The notes: generated by a model from the sequence alone, not told the origin. Counted from the stretch's first letter, positions 1 to 6,940 are shown. The stretch is 10,887 nt of DNA from JBBIUS01 sp037440105 (GCA_037440105.1 JBBIUS010000024.1:1-10887), one strand, 5' to 3'. Made by a program: numbers and translations.

Positions 1-1
1 T

Positions 2-340
2 ATTAAAAATTATGTTAATACTGGCGTGGCTGAGGCTTGGGTTGAAGTAGGTCGGACAACAAAACATCATAAAAAAGGCGAGTTTGTTTATCGCGCTGAA
101 GCAGACATTCGCTTGCCTGGAGAAATTTTGCGGGCCGAAGCAACTCATAAAGATTTGCGTCAAGCAATTGTTCGTGTCAAAGATGAACTCCAACAGCAGA
201 TTAAAAATTATCGTGGCATAAAAGAAGCTAAGGTAAAACGGGGGGCGCGGCTGGTAAAAAGGATGAGCGCCGTTGCACCCGAGGCCACGACTCGGGAAGA
301 GAGGCGGCTTGGGAGGAGGGAAAGGGATGAAGGAATATAA
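2..340 (+). CDS. hpf: Ribosome hibernation promoting factor, HPF/RaiA family (5' end outside window)
   Basis: This is the C-terminal 112 residues of a ribosome hibernation factor, which binds the 30S decoding region and silences idle ribosomes. The reading frame is open to the window edge and matches the family before the GTG at 26, so that GTG is not the start and the gene is truncated by the window. Family signatures are GRTTKHHKKG followed by an acidic/hydrophobic strand, LPG, LRAEAT, and the helix DLRQAIVRVKDELQQQIKNY. After that helix comes a short Arg/Lys-rich tail (about 35 residues) with no long-form dimerisation domain, so it is a short-type HPF. The tail is encoded by DNA much richer in G+C (about 239-325) than its surroundings. 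Family assignment is firm; the role is inferred from the family. Confidence 0.9.
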   Translation: MKNYVNTGVAEAWVEVGRTTKHHKKGEFVYRAEADIRLPGEILRAEATHKDLRQAIVRVKDELQQQIKNYRGIKEAKVKRGARLVKRMSAVAPEATTREERRLGRRERDEGI

Positions 341-346
341 TAAAAT

Positions 347-472
347 AAATTCGAAGCACAAAATCCGAAATCCGAAACAAATTCCAATGACCAAAATCCA
401 AAAATTTGTTTTGAACATTTGAATTTAGAATTGAGATATTGTTTCGAATTTCGATATTTGAATTTCGGATTT
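347..472. repeat. Palindromic intergenic array of eighteen 7-nt words
   Basis: The spacer between the hibernation factor and the decarboxylase gene divides into 18 consecutive heptamers. The left half is A-rich (for example aaatccg twice in a row at 361-374) and the right half carries the complementary type (cgaattt at 445, tgaattt at 459, cggattt at 466). Exact inverted matches include aaaatccgaaat at 360-371 with atttcggatttt at 462-473, and cgaaacaa at 373-380 with ttgtttcg at 439-446. It can therefore fold into a long imperfect hairpin. I see no convincing promoter or ORF in it. Similar A/T-rich word repeats are, to my recollection, common between genes in Parcubacteria and other environmental genomes; their function is unknown. 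Confidence 0.8.
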
Positions 473-480
473 TCAAAAAG

Positions 481-1023
481 ATGGTTCCAACAAAAGTTTT
501 TTTTACTAAGGGGGTCGGCAGACACAAAGAAAGATTGCAGTCTTTTGAAGCAGCGCTTCGCGATGCTGGTATTGAGAAATTTAATATTGTTTCTGTTTCT
601 AGTATCTTCCCGCCTGGATGCAAGATAATCCAAAAAGTACATGGTTTATCTGAGTTAAAGGCAGGCCAAATAGTTTTTTGCGTAATGGCCCGCAATGAAA
701 CTAATGAACCAAATCGTCTTTTGGCAGCCTCAATTGGTTTAGCTGTCCCAGCTGATCCAACGCATTATGGCTATCTTTCAGAACATCATTCTTTTGGCGA
801 AACAGAAGAAAGAGCAGGAGACTATGCCGAAGATTTAGCTGCTTCCATGCTTGCTTCAACATTAGGCGTTGAATTTGATATAAATAAAGCCTGGGACGAG
901 CGTGAACAGATATACAAATTGAGCGGGAAAATAGTCAAAACTCACAATATCACTCAATCCGCGATAGCGGACAAAAATGGTTTGTGGACAACGGTAGTGG
1001 CTGCGGCAGTGTTTGTAATGTGA
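481..1023 (+). CDS. pdaD: Pyruvoyl-dependent arginine decarboxylase
   Basis: A 180-residue enzyme predicted to convert L-arginine to agmatine and CO2, the entry step to polyamines by the agmatine route. The proenzyme of this family cleaves itself at a Ser-Ser bond to make a pyruvoyl cofactor. Here the site is VSSIFPPG, with cleavage expected between Ser40 and Ser41, giving a small beta and larger alpha chain. Other family features are KVFFTKGVGRH at the N terminus, the core around residues 61-90, and EHHSFGETEERAGDYAE (101-117), which contains the acidic residues expected near the active site. ATG 481 fits the family start; a TTG at 439 in the same frame would add 14 residues encoded by the upstream repeat and is unlikely. 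No Shine-Dalgarno is visible. Homologues are typical of archaea and Chlamydia. Substrate could differ, but the whole family is arginine-directed. Confidence 0.9.
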   Translation: MVPTKVFFTKGVGRHKERLQSFEAALRDAGIEKFNIVSVSSIFPPGCKIIQKVHGLSELKAGQIVFCVMARNETNEPNRLLAASIGLAVPADPTHYGYLSEHHSFGETEERAGDYAEDLAASMLASTLGVEFDINKAWDEREQIYKLSGKIVKTHNITQSAIADKNGLWTTVVAAAVFVM

Positions 1024-1046
1024 CAAAATAATTTTTTAAAATTTTT

Positions 1047-1682
1047 ATGAAAAAAAGTTTAATACTCGGCATAAACGGATCCCCTCGTAAAAACGGCAAA
1101 ACCGCTAAATTAGTAAAGACGATTTTGTCGTCCTCCAAACAGGCTGGCGGAGAAATAAAATTAATCCACCTCGTCGATTACGAAATAAAATCGTGTCTTG
1201 GGTGCTATAGCGCTAATCCTTCAAAATGTATTTATCCTTGCCGCGTCAAAGACGGCATGCAGAAATTATACCATTGAATTATACCATTGCTAGAAAAAGC
1301 AGATGCTATTGTCTTTGGTAGTCCTGTCTATTGGTTTAATATGTCCGGTCTAATGAAAAATTTTATTGATAGATTGTGTTGTGCCGAAAATAACGGGTTT
1401 ATTTATCAAGGTAAAGTTGCCTCTTTGGCTGTTTCAAAAGAAGACGGCGGTGAAATGATGGCTTTAATGAGCATGGCAGCTGCCTTGAATCATATGGGTT
1501 TTGTTCTTTTGCCATACGCAATATATTCTCCGGGTACGGAAGCCGGGCAGGACTGGGTTCCCGAAACAGCGGAATTTGTCGGCAGAAAATTGGTCGAAGT
1601 CGCGGAAAGTTTTCAAAAAATAAATTGGCGGGAAAAAGATCTGCCGTATTTTTCCGGCTCCAAGCCAAAAACAAAAAAATAG
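1047..1682 (+). pseudogene. NADPH-dependent FMN reductase-like flavoprotein, interrupted by TGA
   Basis: Two pieces in the same frame make one flavodoxin-fold oxidoreductase of the family that reduces quinones, iron or small molecules using FMN. The N-terminal piece (1047-1277, 76 residues) has the FMN phosphate loop GSPRKNGKT and a Cys-rich segment (SCLGCYSANPSKC). The C-terminal piece (from about 1287, 131 residues) has the FGSPVYWFNMSGLMKNFIDR motif. Between them a TGA at 1275-1277 falls in a perfect 13-bp tandem duplication. Relatives run directly from the MQKLY-type helix into LLEKADAIVFGSPVYW, so about four extra codons including the stop are present. Explanations are a real pseudogene, an assembly error at the tandem repeat, or re-initiation at TTG 1287, which has no visible ribosome binding site. 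It ends 14 bp before secA. Confidence 0.8.
1264..1289. repeat. 13-bp perfect tandem duplication inside the flavoprotein gene
   Basis: The unit aattataccattg occurs at 1264-1276 and again at 1277-1289 with no spacer. The junction creates the in-frame TGA at 1275-1277. Deleting exactly one copy does not restore an intact gene, because the upstream frame would then run into TAG at once; one further base would be needed. A net gain of 12 nt relative to the expected intact gene fits best. Confidence 0.95.
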
Positions 1683-1696
1683 TTTTAATTTTTTTT

Positions 1697-4453
1697 ATGG
1701 GTTTCCTTGAAAAAATATTTGGCGATCCCAATAAAAAAATCTTAGAAGAGTTGCAGCCGATCGTTCAGAAAATCAATGAACTCGAACCAAAGTTCGAGTC
1801 TTTTTCTATTGATAGACTGAGGGAAATGACGACAACATTTCGCGAACGATTGAATAAAGGAGAGGATCCAGATGATTTGTTACCCGAAGCATTTGCCGTG
1901 GTGCGAGAAGCGGCAAAACGAACCCTTGGCCAGAGACATTTTGACGTACAACTTATCGGCGGCATTGTTTTACATCGTGGGCAAATCGCGGAAATGAAGA
2001 CCGGCGAAGGCAAAACTTTAACTGCGACATTGCCTGTATATTTGAACGCACTAACAGGTAAAGGTGTGCATGTAGTAACTGTGAATGATTATTTGGCAAA
2101 AAGAGACACAGTTTGGATGGGGCAGATTTATCACGCATTAGGCTTAAGTGTGGGATGTATTCAGCATGAGGCAGCATTTTTATATGACCCGACTTACAGA
2201 GCAGAGACAAATGACAAATTACAAATTACAAATGACAAATTAGATAAAGAGAGGGATACCTTGGGAAGTTTTAAGGTGGTGCAGGAATTTTTACGGCCGG
2301 TATCTCGAAAAGAGGCATACGCAGCTGATATCCTTTATGGGACAAATAATGAATTTGGTTTTGACTATTTGCGTGACAATATGGTGACAGACATTGATAA
2401 GATGGTTCAGCGTGAAATGAATTATGCCATTATTGATGAAATTGACAGTATTTTAATTGATGAAGCGCGAACACCCCTTATAATTTCTGCTCCAGCTGAA
2501 GAATCAGCAGAACTTTATTATAAATTTGCTGATTTAGTAAAAAGATTAAAAGAAAATGAAGATTATAATATTGATGAAAAAATGAGGGCCGCAACCTTGA
2601 CTGAGGCAGGGATTGCAAAAATGGAAAAATGGTTAGGTGTTGAAAATATTTATACTGCTGGCGGTATCACAATAGTCCATCATATCGAACAGGCTTTGCG
2701 TGCTGAAACGTTATTTAAACGTGACCGGGATTATGTTGTTCGCGACGGAGAAGTAATTATTGTCGATGAATTTACTGGTCGACTAATGTTTGGTCGGCGC
2801 TACAGTGAAGGATTGCACCAGGCGATTGAAGCAAAAGAAGGTGTGAGAGTACGCGAAGAAAGCAGAACACTAGCTACAATAACTTTTCAAAATTTGTTTA
2901 GAATGTATAAAAAATTAGCTGGCATGACTGGTACGGCATTGACTGAGGCAGAAGAATTTTCAAAAATTTATAATCTTGAAGTTGTTGCTATTCCTACTAA
3001 TAAACCAATGATACGTCAAGATTTGCCAGATAGAATTTATAAGACTGAGGCAGAAAAATTTAAAGCCGTAGTTTCTGAAATAAAAGAAAGACATGAACGC
3101 GGGCAGCCGGTTTTAGTTGGCACAATTTCTATTGAAAAAAATGAAATATTAAGCACACTGCTTGAACGTGAGGGAATTCCTCACCAAGTTTTGAATGCTA
3201 AACATCATGAACGTGAAGCAGAAATTATTGCTCAGGCTGGTCGACTTGGGGCAGTAACTGTGGCAACTAATATGGCTGGTCGTGGTGTTGACATTATTTT
3301 AGGTGGAAACCCACCGACTAGAGAAGAGGCAGAAAAAGTTAAAGCGCTTGGTGGACTCCATATTATTGGTACAGAACGCCATGAAGCAAGGCGGATTGAC
3401 AATCAATTGCGAGGCCGTTCTGGTCGTCAGGGTGACCCTGGCTCTTCTCAATTTTATATTTCTCTTGAAGATGATTTGATGAGAATTTTTGGTGGTGAAC
3501 GTTTGAAAAATTTAATGACAGCTCTAAAAGTTCCTGAAGGAATGCCTATTGAAAATCGAATGGTTTCAAAGTCCATTGAGTCAGCCCAACGCCGAGTCGA
3601 GGGTCATAATTTTGATATTAGAAAGCATTTGCTTGAATATGATGATGTTTTAAATAAACATAGAGAAGTAATTTATAAAAAACGGCGGGAAATTTTAACT
3701 TTGGACAATTCCAAAGAAAAAATTTTGGAAATGATTGAAGATGAAATTGAGCAAGTGGTTTTATTTCACACCGCTTCGGACGAAGAAGGGGATTGGAATT
3801 TGGAGGAAATATATGAAGTGGTTGGTACAATTTTTCCGATTGAAAAAGAAGCGCGCATTAGAATGGACGATATTCGGCGTTGGGCAGGGGACAGGGCGCA
3901 TGACGCAGCGGTCAGAACGCGGATTATTGAATATTTGATGGAACTTGCCCGCAAAGCCTATGAAGAATTGGAAAAAAGAGTTAATGAGCAGGCGAAGCAG
4001 ATAGGCCAGCCGGAAAATTTAATGCGGCAGATTGAAAAAGGAATGATGCTTAGGGCGATTGATACACTTTGGGTTGACCATTTGAGTGCCATTGATTATT
4101 TGCGAACTGGCATCGGCCTACGAGGTTACGGACAGCACGATCCGCTTGTGGAATACAAACGCGAAACATATCGCATGTTCCAGGAGTTATTACATTTTAT
4201 TAATAAACAAGTGGTCTACAGTATTTATAAAGTTGGCCTGGCAACACAGGTTGCGCCGTCGCTCGTGCAAACACGCGGCGTAAAATTTGGTGGCCCAGCT
4301 AAAACCTCAAACGGTCAGCAGTTTAGCGATGAAATAAAATCAAAACCACGCGCGCCCGGCGGGGAAAAGGTTGGTCGCAATGATCCATGTCCTTGCGGAG
4401 CGACAAAACCAGACGGCACACCAATAAAGTATAAACATTGTCACGGAAAGTAG
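1697..4453 (+). CDS. secA: Preprotein translocase ATPase SecA
   Basis: The cytoplasmic ATPase that pushes unfolded preproteins through SecYEG. The 918-residue protein is full length: MGFLEKIFG start, Walker A MKTGEGKT (100-107), Walker B and following DEIDSILIDEARTPLIIS (247-264), DEFTGR (357-362), the long TFQNLFRMYKKLAGMTGTA segment (from 396), NMAGRGVDIILGG (525-537), the second ATPase domain motif RIDNQLRGRSGRQGDPG (566-582), the scaffold/wing helices, and a C-terminal zinc-binding CPCG...KYKHCHG (898-917). Between residues 155 and 205 it has an extra segment compared with E. coli, seen in CPR-type SecA proteins as I recall them; within that, residues 171-182 derive from a DNA heptamer repeat. 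ATG 1697 is chosen over the in-frame TTG at 1625 because the latter overlaps the preceding gene and adds non-family sequence. The leader is A/T only, with no Shine-Dalgarno. Confidence 0.98.
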   Translation: MGFLEKIFGDPNKKILEELQPIVQKINELEPKFESFSIDRLREMTTTFRERLNKGEDPDDLLPEAFAVVREAAKRTLGQRHFDVQLIGGIVLHRGQIAEMKTGEGKTLTATLPVYLNALTGKGVHVVTVNDYLAKRDTVWMGQIYHALGLSVGCIQHEAAFLYDPTYRAETNDKLQITNDKLDKERDTLGSFKVVQEFLRPVSRKEAYAADILYGTNNEFGFDYLRDNMVTDIDKMVQREMNYAIIDEIDSILIDEARTPLIISAPAEESAELYYKFADLVKRLKENEDYNIDEKMRAATLTEAGIAKMEKWLGVENIYTAGGITIVHHIEQALRAETLFKRDRDYVVRDGEVIIVDEFTGRLMFGRRYSEGLHQAIEAKEGVRVREESRTLATITFQNLFRMYKKLAGMTGTALTEAEEFSKIYNLEVVAIPTNKPMIRQDLPDRIYKTEAEKFKAVVSEIKERHERGQPVLVGTISIEKNEILSTLLEREGIPHQVLNAKHHEREAEIIAQAGRLGAVTVATNMAGRGVDIILGGNPPTREEAEKVKALGGLHIIGTERHEARRIDNQLRGRSGRQGDPGSSQFYISLEDDLMRIFGGERLKNLMTALKVPEGMPIENRMVSKSIESAQRRVEGHNFDIRKHLLEYDDVLNKHREVIYKKRREILTLDNSKEKILEMIEDEIEQVVLFHTASDEEGDWNLEEIYEVVGTIFPIEKEARIRMDDIRRWAGDRAHDAAVRTRIIEYLMELARKAYEELEKRVNEQAKQIGQPENLMRQIEKGMMLRAIDTLWVDHLSAIDYLRTGIGLRGYGQHDPLVEYKRETYRMFQELLHFINKQVVYSIYKVGLATQVAPSLVQTRGVKFGGPAKTSNGQQFSDEIKSKPRAPGGEKVGRNDPCPCGATKPDGTPIKYKHCHGK
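2207..2241 (+). repeat. Five-heptamer array translated within secA
   Basis: Five head-to-tail 7-nt words, acaaatg or acaaatt, occupy 2207-2241. The 15-nt sequence acaaatgacaaatta recurs exactly 21 nt apart (2207-2221 and 2228-2242), so the encoded peptide repeats TNDKL with a seven-residue spacing (SecA residues 171-175 and 178-182). The words all run in one direction, so it is not a hairpin. It resembles the intergenic word arrays of this window rather than normal secA sequence. Confidence 0.85.
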
Positions 4454-4465
4454 TTATACAAAAAT

Positions 4466-4751
4466 ATGCGGGAAAAAGAACAAAATTGAAGCGCTCAGAA
4501 AAACCTGATGATTTGGAACTAGAACTTCGAAAGAAGGATTTCACATTGAGAGGGCGCAATTACCAGAAGACGAACCAATACAGTGCGAGCACTGCGTGAG
4601 GAACGGTAGATTTGATTTTTATAGCAAAGGATGGTTTATTGAAAAAGAATTTTATTGCGAAGAGCATAAACAAACTGCGCTTGAAATGTTAAAACAAATT
4701 AAAGAGGGTGCCGAGAGAATAAAGGAAGAACGAGAAAAAAAGAAATTGTGA
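4466..4751 (+). pseudogene. Small zinc-ribbon-like protein gene, frameshifted
   Basis: The 361-bp gap between secA and secD contains a coding-like stretch not open in one frame. One frame, open from TTG 4486, reads KPDDLELELRKKDF up to about 4542. A second, open from 4512 to the TGA at 4749-4751, reads HIERAQLPEDEPIQCEHC, then FDFYSKGWFIEKEFYCEEH, and ends in a charged helix rich in Glu and Lys. Joined by restoring one base in the ttt run near 4539-4541, they form a continuous protein of about 88 residues. The Cys pair (codons at 4584 and 4593) and the Cys-x-x-His (4656 and 4665) look like a zinc ribbon. The downstream frame alone has no ATG, and its first usable GTG (4596) would lose the first Cys pair. 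ATG 4466 may be the original start but reads only seven codons. I recognise no named family. A sequencing indel is as likely as a true pseudogene. Confidence 0.55.
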
Positions 4752-4777
4752 TAAAAATGTCAGTTTATTATTTATTC

Positions 4778-4806
4778 TTTACATTTTAAATCTGTTGCGC
4801 TATCAT
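4778..4806 (+). promoter_or_regulatory. Sigma-70-type promoter of secD, leaderless spacing
   Basis: A -35 box TTTACA (4778-4783) and a -10 box TATCAT (4801-4806) are separated by exactly 17 bp, each with five of six consensus bases. Transcription would be expected to start about 7 bp after the -10 box, at 4811-4815, while the secD ATG is at 4815. The mRNA would thus have almost no leader. Confidence 0.65.
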
Positions 4807-4814
4807 TTAAAAAT

Positions 4815-6875
4815 ATGCGAAAAATTAAGATTTTTTTTGGAAATCTAGGCCGAAAAATGTTTACGACCCCAAGAGCCAAAATTTGGTGGCTCATTATTTT
4901 GATTTTGACAATTTCAGTTTTGGCTGGATTTTTGGATTATCCAAATTTTTATGACAAAGGAGTCGATTGGTTGAAATCAAAAATTAGCATTAGTCTTCCT
5001 TATTTTTACAAACTACCATTTCGTTTAGGCTTAGATCTCCAGGGCGGCACTCATTTGATTTATGAAGCAGATACTTCCAAAATTCCAGAGAAAGATAGAG
5101 ATGAGGCGCTTGAAGGCGTACGCGATGTCATTGAACGGCGCGTTAACGCTTTTGGCGTTGCCGAACCAGTTATTCAAACAACTAAATCAGCTGGCACTTG
5201 GCGAGTGATTGTTGAATTGGCCGGTATAAAAGATGTAGGTCAAGCCATTAAAATGATCGGCGAGACGCCGCTTTTGGAGTTTAAAGAAGAAAATACAGGG
5301 CCAGCGCGGGAATTGACAGAAGAAGAGAGAAAGGATATAGAGAATTACAATGCCGAAGCGACAAAGAAAGCCAAGGAGGTTTTAAAAAAACTAAAAGATC
5401 CAAAAGCAGATTTTGCTGCTTTGGCTAAAGACTATTCGCAAGATGAAGCAACAAAAGATATTGGAGGTGACCTTGGTTTTATCACGAAAAGCGGTCCTTA
5501 TGGCGAGTTGTGGACTGAGGCGGAAAAAGTTGGCGTTGGAAAGACAAGCGGTTTAATTGAAACCGAGGAAAATATTAATATTATTAAAGTTTTTGATAAA
5601 AAAGACGGAGAAAAAGAAGTTAAAGCATATCATCTTTTAATTTGTTATCAAGGAGCTGATCGATGCGAAAGCGATTTGTCTAAAGAAGAAGCAAGAAAAA
5701 AAATTGAAGAACTAAAAGCAAAGGCTACTGAAGAAAATTTTATTGATTTAGTTAAAGAAAATTCGACTGAGCCGGGAGCAAGCGAGTCAGGCGGAGATTT
5801 GGGGTGGTTTGGCAAAGGGATGATGGTTAAGCCATTTGAAGAGGCTGCTTTTGCTTTAGAGGTTGGTAAAATTTCAGATGTAATTGAAACTCAATTTGGT
5901 TTTCACTTGATTTACAAAGAAGACGAACGGACAACAACTGATTACCGTGTTTCAAGGATTTTGTTTGATAAAAAGACGCCAGCAGAAATTTTGCCGCCGC
6001 CTGAAGAGTGGAAGTATACTGGTTTAACTGGCAAACAACTTGTTCGCGCCCAGGTCCAATTTGATCCTAATACAAACGAGCCACAGGTTGCTTTGGAGTT
6101 TAATGACGAAGGGAAAAAATTGTTTGCTGAAATTACCGAGAGAAACGTTGGGAAAATGGTGGCGATTTTTTTGGACGGTGAGCCAATTAGCATTCCGCGA
6201 GTTCAAGAAGTGATTCGAGAAGGTAAGGCAGTGATTACGGGCAAGTTTACTATCCCTGAAGCAAAACTTTTGGCTCAAAGATTAAATGCTGGCGCTCTGC
6301 CTGTGCCAATCACATTAATTAGCCAAGAAACAGTTGGCGCGGCTTTGGGTACTGAATCAGTGCAGAAAAGCCTGATGGCTGGTTTAATTGGCTTCTTAGC
6401 AGTAGTTATTTTTATGATTTTATATTATCGGCTTCCCGGCTTGCTTTCTGTTTTAGCCTTAACATTTTATGCAATAATTGTTTTGGCTTTATTTAAATTG
6501 ATTCCAGTGACCTTAACTTTGGCTGGCATTGCTGGGTTTATATTATCAATTGGAATGGCCGTTGATGCCAATGTTTTAATTTTTGAAAGAATGAAGGAAG
6601 AGCTGCGTTTGGGAAAACCGATTGGTTCAGCAATCGATGAAGGATTTCGCCGCGCTTGGCCCTCGATTCGCGATAGTAATATTACCACTTTAATTTCATG
6701 TTTTATTTTGTTTTGGTTTTCAACGAGCATGATTAAAGGTTTTGCTTTAACTCTTTCCACAGGCGTTATCGTTAGTATGCTCTCAGCCTTATTCATTACA
6801 AAAACATTTTTACGTTTTGTTTCACCATGGATTAAGAGAACATGGTGGTTTGGAGTGAGAAAGGTTAAAGGTTAA
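4815..6875 (+). CDS. secD: Protein translocase subunit SecD with two inserted parvulin domains
   Basis: SecD and SecF form the proton-driven membrane motor that pulls preproteins out on the far side of SecYEG. This 686-residue SecD has TM1 (about 24-41), the P1 signature FRLGLDLQGGTHLIYE (69-84), the P1 base ending PLLEFKEE (152-159), then after a large insertion the rest of P1 (TGLTGKQLVRAQVQFDPNT, 402-420, to NAGALPVPI, 491-499), and five C-terminal membrane segments with GMAVDANVLIFERMKEELRLG (580-600). The insertion (about 158-398) holds two PpiC/SurA-like domains, described as a separate feature. This makes the protein longer than an ordinary short SecD by about that amount. ATG 4815 follows a good promoter and begins a basic N terminus ahead of TM1. 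The last codons and stop are formed by a heptamer repeat that continues to the secF start. Confidence 0.96.
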   Translation: MRKIKIFFGNLGRKMFTTPRAKIWWLIILILTISVLAGFLDYPNFYDKGVDWLKSKISISLPYFYKLPFRLGLDLQGGTHLIYEADTSKIPEKDRDEALEGVRDVIERRVNAFGVAEPVIQTTKSAGTWRVIVELAGIKDVGQAIKMIGETPLLEFKEENTGPARELTEEERKDIENYNAEATKKAKEVLKKLKDPKADFAALAKDYSQDEATKDIGGDLGFITKSGPYGELWTEAEKVGVGKTSGLIETEENINIIKVFDKKDGEKEVKAYHLLICYQGADRCESDLSKEEARKKIEELKAKATEENFIDLVKENSTEPGASESGGDLGWFGKGMMVKPFEEAAFALEVGKISDVIETQFGFHLIYKEDERTTTDYRVSRILFDKKTPAEILPPPEEWKYTGLTGKQLVRAQVQFDPNTNEPQVALEFNDEGKKLFAEITERNVGKMVAIFLDGEPISIPRVQEVIREGKAVITGKFTIPEAKLLAQRLNAGALPVPITLISQETVGAALGTESVQKSLMAGLIGFLAVVIFMILYYRLPGLLSVLALTFYAIIVLALFKLIPVTLTLAGIAGFILSIGMAVDANVLIFERMKEELRLGKPIGSAIDEGFRRAWPSIRDSNITTLISCFILFWFSTSMIKGFALTLSTGVIVSMLSALFITKTFLRFVSPWIKRTWWFGVRKVKG
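5286..6008 (+). other. Tandem parvulin-type PPIase insertion in the SecD P1 domain
   Basis: SecD residues of about 158-398 are not SecD sequence. Domain 1 (about 178-262; 5346-5600) has ADFAALAKDYSQDEA, GGDLGF and a closing strand NINIIKVF, where the family's histidine (FGYHII) is replaced by Asn255; its N-terminal histidine strand is also missing. Domain 2 (about 267-370; 5613-5924) keeps AYHLLI (His273), GGDLGWFGKGMMVKPFEEAAFAL (Met337, Phe341) and QFGFHLIY (His364), the set expected in an active parvulin. Two cysteines (277 and 284) flank the loop after its first strand. By SecD topology the insertion faces outside the cytoplasm, where secreted proteins emerge. One degenerate plus one intact parvulin domain is reminiscent of SurA. 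Catalysis is inferred, not shown. Confidence 0.85.
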
Positions 6876-6937
6876 AGATTTAAGATTAAAGTTATTTTAA
6901 TCAAAATCCCAAATCTTAAATCTGAAATCTTAAATCT
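6861..6937. repeat. Eleven-heptamer array bridging the secD stop and secF start
   Basis: The span divides into eleven 7-nt words: aaggtta twice, aagattt, aagatta and aagttat on the left, and caaatct, taaatct, gaaatct and taaatct on the right. The sequence agatttaagatt (6876-6887) is the exact inverse of aatcttaaatct, which occurs at 6912-6923 and again at 6926-6937, so alternative hairpins can form. The array supplies the last Lys-Val-Lys-Gly codons and the TAA of secD (6873-6875) and stops 3 nt before the secF ATG. Confidence 0.85.
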
Positions 6938-6940
6938 AAT

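Noticed and set aside
26..28. GTG as the start of the hibernation factor
   Set aside because: Family sequence continues upstream in frame to the window edge and the protein would lack its N-terminal strands; the gene is simply cut by the window.
347..472. CRISPR array or insertion-sequence end
   Set aside because: Words are 7 nt long, degenerate and contiguous, with no spacers; there is no transposase gene and no target duplication.
439..480. TTG-initiated N-terminal extension of the arginine decarboxylase
   Set aside because: The added residues are translation of the right arm of the heptamer repeat, and ATG 481 fits the family start.
208..695. Reverse-strand ORFs across the hibernation factor, repeat and decarboxylase
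   Set aside because: They run antisense to recognised genes, include translated heptamer words, and show no family resemblance.
1275..1277. TGA recoding (UGA as glycine or selenocysteine) to read through the flavoprotein gene
   Set aside because: TGA ends the decarboxylase gene at 1021-1023, no in-frame TGA occurs in secA, secD, secF, csoR, the SafE-like gene or copA, no SECIS-like element was evident, and the site is inside a tandem duplication.
1625..1696. TTG-initiated 24-residue extension of SecA
   Set aside because: It overlaps the previous gene in another frame and the extension does not resemble SecA, which normally starts at the MGFLEKIFG-type sequence.
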